NCBI RefSeq assembly: GCF_964204645.1
Contig: NC_134027.1
Location: 13,008,485 to 13,072,484 of the forward strand
Direction of reading: 5' to 3'
DNA length: 64,000 nucleotides
Origin: Tubulanus polymorphus
Lineage: Eukaryota > Nemertea > Palaeonemertea > Tubulaniformes > Tubulanidae
The notes under the pieces are model-generated. The model saw nothing but the letters and a program-made list of their open reading frames with translations. It was not told where the DNA came from and made no database searches. Made by a program: the position numbers and the translations under genes. Shown here piece after piece: positions 33,722 through 45,167 of the stretch (within the stretch, counting starts at the first letter, position 1; the number at the start of each line of letters is the position of its first letter).

Positions 33722-33804
33722 ATTACTATGATTAATAAAATATTATATTATAAATATTCAAATAAGATATTTCTAATTACTTTTAATTTTCTTTCTTTAA
33801 ATAA

Positions 33805-34026
33805 ATGGATGGTTTCATTCCAACTGGGAAAAGTGATTTAACACATTATCTTGTAGCAGGAGGATTAATTTTGGTCGCGCTTTTCTTTTACTATGAAAAT
33901 ATCATTAAAGATATGATGAATGAAAACGTAAAATTGAGTAAAAAGTTAAAGAAGTTAAATGGAAACAATCACAATAAAAAAGTTAATGATTTAAAAGAAT
34001 TAGAGGATTATAACAGCATCTTTTAA
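33805..34026 (+). CDS. Copy D: small membrane protein, MDGFIP family
   Basis: A 73-aa intact frame starting in TTTAAATAAATG: MDGFIPTGKSDLTHY, one membrane helix (YLVAGGLILVALFFYY), then a Lys/Asn-rich cytoplasmic-type tail. A second copy lies inverted in E (37985-38218) with about 85% identity by eye. Conservation of frame in both copies supports a real small gene. Function unknown; a type of small virion or membrane protein. Confidence 0.6.
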   Translation: MDGFIPTGKSDLTHYLVAGGLILVALFFYYENIIKDMMNENVKLSKKLKKLNGNNHNKKVNDLKELEDYNSIF

Positions 34027-34058
34027 TTTAATTTATTTTACATATTTTAACTATAAAA

Positions 34059-34133
34059 ATGAGTGAGAGTAAGGTATTAGAAATATTACATGTAATATAT
34101 AAAAATCAACAGAATATTAAATCAATTATTAGT
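34059..34133 (+). pseudogene. Copy D: truncated start of MS(E/G)SKV protein
   Basis: The first ~25 codons (MSESKVLEILHVIYKNQQNIK) match the gene at 37649-37951. Homology stops abruptly at 34131, where a hairpin begins. The rest of the open frame to 34307 is unrelated. Confidence 0.6.
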
Positions 34134-34138
34134 GTACG

Positions 34139-34184
34139 AGTGTACGAATGGTACGAATTGGAAGACTCGTACCATTCGTACACT
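34139..34184. repeat. 18-bp hairpin at the copy D breakpoint
   Basis: 34139-34156 and 34167-34184 are perfect reverse complements (AGTGTACGAATGGTACGA...) with a 10-nt loop, immediately after the end of viral-element homology. Confidence 0.9.
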
Positions 34185-34186
34185 GG

Positions 34187-37100
34187 TACACTTATACACA
34201 TTCAAAATTCTATAATAATTAGGGTTTTCTGTTTCTTCACAGAAAACCCTATTGAAATTTGCGTGATTATTATCTTTTTTTTCCCTTTTCCACACAGTTT
34301 TTGTTAAAAGTGTAAAGGCTTCCTTACCTTACCGCTGTCGCCGATACAATCCGTATGATATCCTTCAGCTCACTTCAATCTCCAGATACTGCATGGATAT
34401 TTTGATAAATCCACGTCATAAAGGCACTGTCGAGCCGTAAACATCGGAAATTTGGCTCCGTTCAATTAGTAGCCATGTTGTGTTTTCTTTCCGAAATTTC
34501 TCTCATCTTTATGAGGAAGAGCTATCGAATTATTCCCTCTCTTCTCCACAATCAATTTCTAAGTCAATTTTATGAATTTATTGCTCAGCGGGTCCGAGTC
34601 CAATAGTTTACGAGTCCGGCGTTCGCGTGTCTGACAGGTTTACGGGCATTTGTTTGTTACCTCTTTAATATTTTTGATTTCTTGTTATTCCGGTTATTTC
34701 ATTTAAGTATATTGCTGATCAGTTCATGTAACCAAAAGCGTCAATAAACAGATTTTGAATTGATCAAGTTTAAATCAAGGTCGTTGAGTCGTGGAGGGCT
34801 ACTAGAATTACGGTGCAGAATTACGTTCGTCTCAGAGAGAAAACAAACGACAGAAAAGTATCAGGTGATTATCGATAGCCTACTACAGTACACACAGTTG
34901 ACAAACAGTGTTAGGCCTGTGCCGGTTGGTGCGTACTGGGAATAAATATACTGGTTGGTCAGTTGGTTCGGTTGTGAAGTGTGGAAGCTAAGAAGAAAGC
35001 CTACCGGTATCTATTTGTCTATAGGCCTATTATATAGTAGCCAAAACCATCTTTTAAGTACGAAGTTGTTACGCGTACGTGACTGTATGGTGATCTCCAC
35101 AGGTTAACCGTACGTGAGTTCCCTAAAAATGCCGTACGTGAGTTCCTATAATCTGCAAACGCGCATGCGTGAAAGAATAGTTTGGGTTAGGTGAGGCTAG
35201 GCTATTTGTAAATCAAATTTCATCCACCCTGCAGTTACGTTCTGTGGCACCTTGGGTAAATCACTGGACTACAACTGGATTTTTTTTCGTTTGGTTTCGA
35301 ATCCCAATATTGCAAGTCTGAGCGTCAACGTACTCACATACGGCTAACCTGTAGAAATCACCGTACAATCACGTACAGGTAACAACAGCATTTTAAGTAT
35401 TAAGTGAGTACGACAAGCCTACCATGTACTTTTTTTTTTGTACAAATTAATTTTATTAAACAAGTCAATGATATACAAAATAAATACATGCTAAGGTCCA
35501 GAGAACATTACAAGCAATTATGCCTATGTACTACAAACACAACTTTTTTCCTCTCGTCGGCCCTACAGTGATGTTACTATAACTGGTGCAATTATAACAT
35601 GGATTGGATTTGGTCAGGACTAGCCTAAAGTCTAATTCAGTCTTTGTACTAATTCACTCGATAGGCCTATTTTTAAAACAATACAGTGAAGCATTCACAC
35701 GCAGAAAGGCGAATTGATTTGAGCCATGTGATTAAATTTGGCCAGGCCTTCTCTGACCTGCTGACATTAATAGTCAAACCAAAACGTTCATGTGGTCACG
35801 GCTTGTATACCAGAAATCGTTGTAGGCCTGTACATTTTGCTGTTCGTAGGTTTAGTATACCGATTTCTCCATACTTGACTGATAAGTGCTGCTGTACGCA
35901 TTATACAATTGTTCCAATGGGAATAGGGCCTATTTATTGGGCTTATTATTTCCTGCTTTAGAATACTGAAATAAGCCCAACGTTCAATGAATGAATATTT
36001 TGCAGTTCAAATGGGTATGATGCTGATTCCAATGTCAAAAACATGAAGTTAGATGGTCAAGGACAGTCAACACCAAGATATCTCTCTTCGACCGATGTTG
36101 CACCATAGAAAATCTGATTCTTTCAACTCAAGGAAAGTGATTCAATACAATCGACATAACACTGGATTAGGTTTGCAGTAACTAACGGTTCATTTCATTT
36201 AGTCCTATGTACTTTTTAGCCAATTTGGATTTGATTGTAATTGAAACTCTGGAACTGTTAACAAAAGACAAGTTGAAAAAACACAAGTTATGCTTGATTC
36301 TCATGTTCAAATTTAATTCAAATTCAAATTTATTTTATTACATCATATTTACAAAGCATATACGCATTGGTTCATACAGTAATACAAATTAGGACAGAAC
36401 AAATATTATTACAGAATTTCCAAAAGGCAATGAATTTCTATAACTAAATGAACATTATTTTTCTAATAACTCGGATCAAGAGTGACTCTACCGTTTATTA
36501 GGAAACACACGCAACTAGTGGAATAGGTTTGATTTACACACATGTTGCAGGTATCAATTGTTTATCACTATAGAATTTGTAATCCATAAAAGCCAAAATC
36601 AACATCAGCCGGAAACCCAGACCAGATCAATTCATAATTTATTGATTGAACCTACACTACAATATATGTATTTATTCAAATATTTCAATAAAAACATTAA
36701 CTTCTTAAATCTATTTTAAATCATAGTACTTTCTAATCTGTAAATTCACTCAATCTATTGACTCAGCAGGTGCTTAAGATGAGTTCTTAATAGGGCAGAT
36801 CCATTTTTAAGCATGGTGATAATACAGTATCATGATGTTTGAATGCCAAAATAAATGCCTGGTCAAATAAATTAATATTTGTGATTGTACGTCCGCGTAT
36901 GTTCGGTTTCAAAGCTGAATCATATTTGACGTTTACACAGCATATTAGGTTCGAATCTGTCAATGCATTTTATTCTATGTATCGATATTTCAATTTACTA
37001 CAATTACCATCTTTCTGAATGGCTTTGCAGAAAACCTGTCATCGCTGCTTGGCAGCTATATTTCAAATTATGATTTTATTTTATAAATTTATATTCATAT

Positions 37101-37640
37101 ATGATATATTAATTCTTTACATAAACTAGAATAATTCAAGAGTGATACTAAGTTAGTTGGTTTATTGTTTTTCTAGTCAAATGTAAAGAAATTTTAAGTA
37201 AACAAGAATTGAATAAAAAACAATAAAAAAAACAATAGGTTTTTTTTATCTAATACTAACTTGTTTGAGCTATCGTTTTTCTAGTTGAATTTATTCAAAA
37301 TATTATTTAATCCTGTGAGCAAATAGAAACAATAACTAGTCTTAATTTAAAGATAAATATCATAATCTAGTGCTGCGTAAAGAATAAAAATATCCATCTG
37401 ATAGTTTTTATATATCACTATAAAAATAAATATATATTTGAATATAATTTGTACCTTTCCAGTGTTGAAATATATAATATATTAGCTGAAAATATAAAAT
37501 ATATAAGCTGAAAATATAAATTATATTAGTTAAAAATATGAATATGATAAATCTGTGAAGACATAGGGGTTATTTGAATATAAGACCCCCCTGTCGTACC
37601 CTCGTCCATCAATATGAAAATAGAAATTAATCTTTTTCAT
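34187..37640. other. Intergenic host DNA between copies D and E
   Basis: No supported gene. A SINE-like tRNA head lies near 35238-35312 (GGCACCTTGGGTAAATCACTGG, later GGTTTCGAATCCC). The final kilobase (36650-37640) is strongly AT-rich. Confidence 0.4.
35238..35330 (+). mobile_element. Candidate tRNA-SINE head
   Basis: An A-box-like GGCACCTTGGGTAAATC is followed by GGACTACAACTGG, then the B-box GGTTTCGAATCCC at the expected distance (with a T-run expansion between them). The tail is not recognised. Confidence 0.45.
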
Positions 37641-37648
37641 TTTCCAAC

Positions 37649-37951
37649 TTAATTTGAATTATGTAATTTATCATTTAGCTCATGAATATATTTATGATTC
37701 CTTAATTTTTTATTTTTATATCTTTTATTACAAATTTCACAACACTTAATATTATTAATTCTATCTGATAGATAATTCATGTTATCTTTTAATTCAGCGT
37801 ATCTAATTTTACAATTATCATAGAATTCTAATAACTGTTTTATACAATAAAATGAAAAAGAAACTAATCCTGTAAGCATAATAATTGATTTAATATTCTG
37901 TTGATTATTATATGTAAGGTGTAATATTTTTAATACCTTACTCCCACTCAT
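37649..37951 (-). CDS. Copy E: MSGSKV protein with membrane helix and C2H2 finger
   Basis: An intact 100-aa frame: N-terminal MSGSKVLKILHLTYNNQQNI, one membrane helix (IIMLTGLVSFSFYCI), then a C-terminal C2H2-like zinc finger CCEICNKRYKNKKLRNHKYIH. It follows the MDGFIP gene by 33 bp in the same orientation, as in copy D. Function unknown. Confidence 0.6.
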   Translation of the reverse strand: MSGSKVLKILHLTYNNQQNIKSIIMLTGLVSFSFYCIKQLLEFYDNCKIRYAELKDNMNYLSDRINNIKCCEICNKRYKNKKLRNHKYIHELNDKLHNSN

Positions 37952-37984
37952 TTTTTATAGTTAAAATATATAAAATAAATTAAA

Positions 37985-38218
37985 TTAAAAAATGCTGTCT
38001 TGATCCTCTAATTCTTTTAAATCATTAACTTTTTTATTGTTATTTTTTCTGTAATTGTTTCCATTTAACTTCTTTAACTTTTTACTTAATTTCATATTTT
38101 CATTCATCAGATCTTTACTGATATTTTCATAGTAAAAGTAAAGTGCAGCTAATATTAAACCTCCAGCAACTAAATAATGTTTCAAATCACTTTTTCCAAT
38201 TGGAATGAAACCATCCAT
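37985..38218 (-). CDS. Copy E: small membrane protein, MDGFIP family
   Basis: A 77-aa intact frame starting in TTTAAATAAATG on the minus strand: MDGFIPIGKSDLKHY, helix YLVAGGLILAALYFYY, Lys/Asn-rich tail. It is orthologous to 33805-34026 of copy D; the tail differs by a short in-frame insertion (RKNN). Confidence 0.65.
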   Translation of the reverse strand: MDGFIPIGKSDLKHYLVAGGLILAALYFYYENISKDLMNENMKLSKKLKKLNGNNYRKNNNKKVNDLKELEDQDSIF

Positions 38219-38289
38219 TTATTTAAAGAAGAAAATTAAAAGTAATTTCAAATATCTTATTATATATTTGAAACATACAGCTTAATCTT

Positions 38290-38930
38290 ATTTCAATATA
38301 TATTTATTATTCTTTTCATAATTGGTATGTTTAATTGTCTGATAATGCTTTGATTTATGTGATTTTAAATATTTACCTCCGCAATATCAATACACTTTCT
38401 CATTAGGATTGAATTTTCTTAATTCATCATCTAAATTACATTGAACTGCAACATCTTTATATGAATTATCATTAACTGATTCACTTTGAATTCCCATAGT
38501 TTCAATAGGAATGTCAGGGATATATCTTTTTTCTTCTACTCTGAAAAACATTACATAGCATTCTCTGAAAGGGCATTAACGAAAGTGTAAAAATAATGTT
38601 TTATGTGAATTTTCATTATTAAAAAGTGATTGCATTTCATCTGTAATTATTAAATGTTGATCTATTTCTTCAAATGTTGTGAATTTTGGAATTATTGTAT
38701 TGAATACGATTTCATCTTTTTCATTCGATAACTCTATCATTAGATAATGATTTTTAAATATTTATTCAGTAATATTATTCACTTGAAAACGAAAACGTCC
38801 AATTTTAATCAAATCTTTAATAGGAACAAAATTTCTAATTGTAAAATATTTTTCTAATTCATTTAAATCGATATCTTTGAACTGTTGTATCTGTTCATTC
38901 AGTTATTAGTCACTTTTTTATTAAAATTTA
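38290..38930 (-). pseudogene. Copy E: left-end gene, ~210 aa, unknown
   Basis: The minus-strand reading gives ELEKYFTIRNFVPIKDLIK and IGRFRFQVNNI, then a stop, MIELSNEKDEIVFNTIIPKF, EEIDQHLIITDEMQSLF, a stop, and a C-terminal half ending in a finger-like YCGGKYLKSHKSKHYQTIKH. Stops at about 38576 and 38763 break it. The zinc-finger-like end is seen; the function is not. It is absent from copy D at the same position. Confidence 0.4.
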
Positions 38931-39063
38931 TATTTTCATCAACTCATCAATTACTCGTTACTTTATATGTTTAAAAATAAGAATTTAACACATATAAATA
39001 TTCATTTTTTAAATATGAATTATTTCACTCACACTTTACTCCCACTTTTTATGTTTAAAATTA

Positions 39064-39939
39064 CAGAGATGCTAGGGCCAAAGTACCAAAATTCCGGAAT
39101 TTAGAACGGGGGTCAGAAAAATTCTCCCCCAGGAAAAATTTTGCGTTTTTGCATCACCGGAGATGCAGTTTCACGATCGGCATCTTTCATCTGAAAATAC
39201 GACGGCAGGCATTCGTTGTGCTTCACATCCCTCGCTGCCTTCTTATGCCGCGCGCTATCCGGGTGACGAAGAATATCTTTTTTCCCGCCACTACCGTATT
39301 TGACCTGGTCTTTACAAACGACGCAGTACGCCATGCCTGCTAAGTCTAACTTACGAATGTAGTTCGATAAGTAGTCCCCGTTACTGTCCTTACACTCTAG
39401 CCAGTGCCAGTTAAATTTATTTTTTATACCGCTGTCAATTGCCTTTATATCGGCAGACTCCCAACTGACAATCTTTCCGTGCGTGCTCATTTTGCAGACC
39501 GTCCCGCTTGACAGCTGCAGGCAAAAAGAAAGTTACAAATCTGCGTGCCTCAGGACATAGCACGCGCATGGTTAAGATGATATTTATTAAATATCATCTT
39601 AATTATTACCACGTGCATCTTCACATTGTTGGCCGTCAGCGGGACGATGTACAACGGCGCGTAAAGATAATTTGAAATGGCGTCACAACAGTGGCGCTCC
39701 ACCTACGCATGCACAGATACCACCACAAGCACACATATATACATTGTAGCAGAACATCCTCGGAAACGGAGACCAAGATAAAATAACACAGAAGCGACGA
39801 CGAGTACAAGCAAACGAATGCTTTTACGGTCCGTGCCATTACTGGTCGCCGCGAGGAATTCTCACCAAATTTCCGGAATTGACATCGGCGATCCTAAATT
39901 TCCGGAATTCCGGATATTTCCGGAAAACTAGCATCTCTG
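39064..39939 (-). mobile_element. Non-autonomous hAT-like element inside copy E
   Basis: The terminal inverted repeats CAGAGATGCTAG are perfect over 12 bp; CAGAGATG is a common hAT terminus. It interrupts the shared terminal region of copy E: copy D is continuous across the equivalent point. The flanks (AAAATTA / AAATTGA) do not give a clean 8-bp duplication. Internal GGAATTCCGG palindromes lie near both ends. Confidence 0.75.
39113..39490 (-). CDS. hAT-type BED-like zinc-finger N-terminal fragment
   Basis: A 125-aa frame (MSTHGKIVSWESADIK...) with AYCVVCKDQVKYGSGGKKDILRH, later SARHKK: a CxxC...H...H finger of the type at the N-terminus of hAT-family transposases and ZNF862-like proteins. 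The hAT catalytic and dimerisation domains are absent, so this is a truncated transposase in a non-autonomous element. Confidence 0.6.
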   Translation of the reverse strand: MSTHGKIVSWESADIKAIDSGIKNKFNWHWLECKDSNGDYLSNYIRKLDLAGMAYCVVCKDQVKYGSGGKKDILRHPDSARHKKAARDVKHNECLPSYFQMKDADRETASPVMQKRKIFPGGEFF

Positions 39940-40038
39940 AAATTGATTTTTTATTGCTGAAATCTATATTTGATCTTATTTTTCTAGATAATTATGCTAA
40001 CATTTCACTCTCACTTTTAAAACATGAATATTTTAAGA

Positions 40039-40154
40039 GTAATAGGGAACAAGTTGTTTCAGGTTAAAGGTTGAGAGGGTGAGTTCATAAAAAAAGAAAA
40101 ATTTCATTTTTTATGAACTCGACCTTTGATCTGAAACAACTTATTCCCCATTAC
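40039..40154. repeat. Copy E: terminal foldback
   Basis: Outer arms 40039-40071 and 40122-40154 are inverted repeats with about four mismatches. The inner arms GAGTTCATAAAAAA / TTTTTTATGAACTC are perfect. The sequence family is the same as 33144-33291. Confidence 0.85.
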
Positions 40155-42824
40155 TTACCCCCTACTACAATTGAGGAATAGAAACTATGTTTAACTCTGA
40201 TTTTGCCATGAGTGACACACTTGACCACAGTACATCCTTACACCTATGCCTGTCAATGAACAAAACTTAATCTGATAGATAGGGCTTTCAAAATTATTTG
40301 GAAAACCAGTTGCAGACAAAAAATGGCAGAAAAAAAGCAATCTCAAAAAGCAAATGATACAGCGAAAAAAGCCAGCAATAATGTATAGGCCTACATGAAA
40401 TTGCATATTCTTAATCTTAGAAATATCAAATTAATTGATTTAAATTGATAGTGTTAGTGATTGGCAAGTAACTGTTGATAATTGGTAAGCAGCCAGCTTA
40501 AGAACACATAATTGCTATTAGGCTACTCAAACTAATTGTCTCTGCAAGTCTCTCTGTGAGTTCACCGAACAAAGTTTTTCACCTTGTGTATATAAAATTT
40601 TCTAATAGTCTAGATAAAAAGATCCAGAGCATCGCGATGTGCTCAAAACGAAACAATCCATCGAATAAACACTACCAGCTTCAAAACGGCAGTCGCTAGA
40701 ATGATTGGCAGTAGTTTGGAAGGCAGCCAATTTCCTGGAAACTAAAACTAGTTTTCACACGATGCACACTGACTGCAGTACATTTAAATATAACCACTGA
40801 TCAAATGAGCCACTATCATTGATATCATATGAGATATTTCATAGCCGTCGGAGGATTCTTACTAACAGTCGGATGCGACGGCTTATTTTGAAAGCCCTGA
40901 CTCATTACTCGAGGGCAGGAGGGCGGACCTACGGCAAGTGATGAGGGCACAAGGGCGGCTATTTAGGGGGGCAGGGTGGACCGCCCCTCCATTTTTGGCT
41001 AGATGAAGCACATAATGTGCCAATCTGGCTAATGAGTAAATTGTAGTTGATTGAATAACACACTCTGCACAGGTATTGTTCAAAATTAACTCTCATAAGT
41101 ACCCGTGAACACTAATTAAAATAGGAAGAAACCTGTGTTGCCCAATGACACATCATGACCTGACCCTCCCTATTGTAAACACCTATAGTTCAAAGGTCAA
41201 GCCACATTATTAGAGAGTTAGGCCTAGGTATGGGACCCCTCGGTTTTGAAAGGACAGGGAATAAATTTATTTCCTTAAAATATTTTTAGCGAAAATTATG
41301 CGAAAATGTATGAACAACACCCAAAAATAATATAGTACTGGGTAGGATATACTTGTCGTGAGCTTGGATTTACCATTGATGATTTTCATATCACATCATC
41401 AAAAATATACTAGTTAGTTCTCGTCTGGAATGGATTTAAAGAGACATTCACTGCTTAGCTATTTATATATCTACTGTTTACTTCTGAGAATGAGGCCAAC
41501 ACTGTAGCTCTAATGCATAATACAGATAGGATTTGTCGTGGTAAATTCTCATTAAGCACCCATTAAAAAGGAATTCAGCTAAACGAGGGAGGTAAGAATC
41601 CCCTCAGTAAAATTCCACTCCAAGAACATTTCAAAGCAAGATATTTCTCAAATTCTATTCATTCGCAATAAAACTATACATATATATATATAATATATAT
41701 TTGAACTCTGCAATAAAATCTTTCGTAATGAATTTGTAATGAATTCTTAGAATTGAATAGAAATAATGAATTTTTCATTTGTAATGTTTAAAATACTGGA
41801 ATATTTATGAACTGTGAACTCTTATTAACATGTGGTATATTTCACCGTGAGATTATTACAAATAATGAAGTTAGTGATGAATTTAACTGCGATATATTTG
41901 AGCTGCGCCATAACTTAAAGTAGGCCTATTAATTCAGTATGAATGAAAGTTAGTTTGTAGTATTTCTTAATTCAAATTGTACAATAATTTGTACTCTCAT
42001 CTTATTCTGATATCATACCGTAGGCCTACAGTAAAATATGAATAAATTGACCTGAAGATTTACTACACTCCATTCAAAAGGTGGATGATTTTTTATTAAT
42101 TTTAGAGTTGCAGGCACAGATCACGAGGAGGGGTTTCAGGGGTCTTGCCCCCCTGCTCAGCTACCAAAAAATTTAAGCCATTTTCCTGAAGGAATGTACT
42201 CAAGACAAAGCAGGCGCACAGTACTGGCACATTATTGGTAGGCCTACCATATCATCTTATGATTCGAACAATATGCCGTATAGACCCTATCAGAGATTTT
42301 ATCAGCGGTTTAACATTAACATTCCTTATGAACTCCCTCCTGGAAAAAATCCTGGATCTTCGTCTGAGTTGGGGATTATTACCAAGTAGTCAGGGATATG
42401 GAAGGTCAAAATTTTATATTCGTTTTCTTCGTCTGTTATATGGGCAAATTATACATCCACGGTAAAAAGTAACATCGACAGTCATCACTGAGTATGTTGT
42501 CACCCTTGACAACTGGTGCAATTTTGCACAATGCTGTTACCCAGGTTACAATTGACTAAAATGACGATTATTTCATCACTTTTTCTGGAAATTATTTCCT
42601 TCATAACTCAAAACCAGATTGAGATAATGTTTCAATTCCAATGGTTAGCGACAGCTTACCTATTGTTCTTTTGTTTGATGACCAAAAATATATCATCTAA
42701 CACACTTGGATGCCTTTATATTTAAGATTTAGTCAGTTTTCCCCATTTTTACTCATAATGGCCAAATGGTGAGTTCCGGAAAATCCATCAGTCACCCTTA
42801 GCAACCGAGCAATGAGAACTTGAC
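40155..42824. other. Intergenic host DNA
   Basis: No gene supported; a short TA microsatellite lies at about 41678-41700. A segment near 40985-41010 (CTAGATGAAGCACAT) matches the inverted sequence near 32985, indicating another dispersed repeat. Confidence 0.4.
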
Positions 42825-44260
42825 ATGAAGCAAGGAGTTACTCTGCCACGTTCATATATGAATGATAAATCCTGTGTTCACTTCATTCAACGCATTGCTG
42901 ATGTGATGGTGGACAAGTTAAAACAATCAATTGCAGAAAAAGTGCCGGGATCATATATTTCTGTTATGTTTGATGGATGCAGTGATAAATCTTTGGCCGA
43001 GCGTGAAATAGTTTGTATAAAGTATCTAGATAAGACTGGAACTCCTACAACAAAGATTATTTGGTAAGTACAATGAATAATTTGTAATCATGGTTCTATT
43101 ACAGACATGAAAATTTATTGTTTAAGACAGTCTTAAATTTTTGTTATTCACATTTCTTAATTGTGATTAAATTAGTAGAAAGGCAAATTCTAGAACAAAT
43201 GTGTACAAATTGCTTACTCACACTAGTAGGCCTAATTAATATTTAATTACTATCATGGATCAATTGCATCTTTGGTGTTAGTTAAAGTCTTTTATTATCT
43301 TTAGTATGGTCTACTAAATCAAAGGGTCTAATTAACTGTTTGCCAATTTATTTTCACTAATCAGTTCTTGTATGAATAATACACCGATAAAAATAATCAG
43401 TATTCTCTAAAAAATAATCGGGGTGGACAGTACTTTAATTTTTTATTCCTATCATTATTGTCCCTTTAATTTCTTTCAGTGTCCAGCAGCCAGAAACCAG
43501 TACAGCTATGGGTGTTAAACAAGTTATCGATATAGCATTTGAAAAACTGAACATTGACCCAACCAAGCAACTTGTTGGTGCATCAGCTGATGGTGCTGCA
43601 GTGAACTTAGGAAGTGTGAATGGCGTTCTAACTTTGTATACAAATAACTTAGAGTGGCTGATATTCATTCACTTCGCTGCACACAGGTTAGAATTGGCGA
43701 TAAAAGATGCTTTCAAGGCAACATACTTCCAGGAGGTGAGACATTCCATAAGCTTCTTTATTTAAACAATAATAAAGAAACCAGTAAGGTCCTCCTTCTG
43801 TCTAGCAGTGACTTTAACAATATCAACATTTTTCAACACCCGTTCCCCAAGTATGTCATCCATCTGCACATTTGAATGAAAAGCCATTTAACTTTTTAAC
43901 ATAGGCCTATCAACTTGTTGCAGAGAATCTAATCTAAATGTTCATCTGTGGCCGCGTCAGAGCAACACTGCCCTGGGTGCATATGCAAACAAGGAGATTA
44001 CGGCTGTGTACATTTTGCTGAAATCCTGAAAAGTAATGGATGCGCTACCGAGAGAGTTTTAACAGAATGGGTTAAACTAAAAGATTTTATTCGCAGAAAC
44101 TGGCTATCGCGCTTCAGTGATAAAAAAACAGGTGTAGCATCACTCTGGAAAATGGTAATTCAAAGCCAGTTATCTGATACAAGTATTGAATATATTAATG
44201 TGCTGCATGTGATACAAATTCTCCTAGTTTTACCCGTTGCGGTGGGTGTCCGAAATGTGG
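42825..44260 (+). pseudogene. hAT-family / ZNF862-like gene with introns, decayed
   Basis: Exon 1 (42825-43063) encodes KSCVHFIQRIADVMVDKL and SVMFDGCSDKSLAEREIVCIKYLD and ends at a GTAAGT donor. Exon 2 (about 43479-43735, after TTTCTTTCAG) encodes KQLVGASADGAAVNLGSVNGV and HFAAHRLELAIKDAF and ends at a GTGAGA donor. The third part (about 43948-44250) has LTEWVKLKDFIRRNW and a C-terminal VLHVIQILLVLPVAVG dimerisation-domain start. These are the RNase H-like core signatures of hAT transposases in the ZNF862/KIAA1586 style. The acidic catalytic residue in SVMFDGCSDK is present. It lacks an N-terminal zinc finger in view and ends in Gypsy LTR sequence, so it is probably truncated. Confidence 0.6.
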
Positions 44261-44274
44261 TGTCCGAAACTTAC

Positions 44275-44530
44275 GACATTCTGATGTCCGGAAAAACATA
44301 TTTACAATACCGATTGTCCGGGGACACGCCTGCACGGACAATCGGTTTCCCGAGGACGATGATATTTACAAATTAATCTGGTGTCCGGAACCTTCGACAT
44401 TCTGATGTCCGGAAAAACATATTTACAATACCAATTGTCCGGGGACACGCCCGCAGGGACAATCGGTTTCCCGAGGATGACGATTTTTACATATATACAA
44501 TTAGACTTAGTGTCCGGAACATACAAACGA
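44275..44530. repeat. 122-bp duplication within the Gypsy LTR
   Basis: ACATTCTGATGTCCGG recurs at about 44275 and 44397 with the following ~100 bp (AAAAACATATTTACAATACC, GACAATCGGTTTCCCGAGGA) conserved: a tandem duplication in the LTR. Confidence 0.85.
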
Positions 44531-45167
44531 CTGTCCGGGCACGGACAGTCAGCAAAACGTTTAGGTTCTTACATTTTTAAATCTTGGATCGTGTCTAGAG
44601 CGGTTAGTATATGCTAGCACCGCAGAGCGACTTTTTAAGTTCCGCGGACGAGCCGAGGGCTTTCTACCCGAATTCACGTACGCCGGCTAAAAAAGGTCAC
44701 TGCGAACGGATATAAATAATAACATCACCGAATAAGGTAACATACAATTTAAGCAAATTAGACATATAAGTAATGGAGTTATAAGGAATTTGAACCCTAC
44801 GCGCGCGACAAGGATGATAAAATAATATTCAATACGATTAAAAAAAGGGGTTAATAATATTCGGGAAACCCGGAAATAACGGAGCCGCTGCCGGAACATC
44901 AACCAAAACGGGTTAAACAGCAGAACCGGACGCTCCCGATCTAATAAAATGTACAGTTATATAATAGTATACAGTCTTAAAAATAGATAATAGAAATAGT
45001 GGGGCAGTGAAATCCGGGAGAAAGGTGATTCAAAAATTAGCGCCAAATTTTGGCGAAACTGGAAATTTTCACTACATCACCCCCTCCCAGCTTTCACGCG
45101 CCCCCGGGGGAAATTTAATCTTCGGTCTTCTCGCGATCTTCGATCTTCTTAGCGTTCTTCGATCTTC

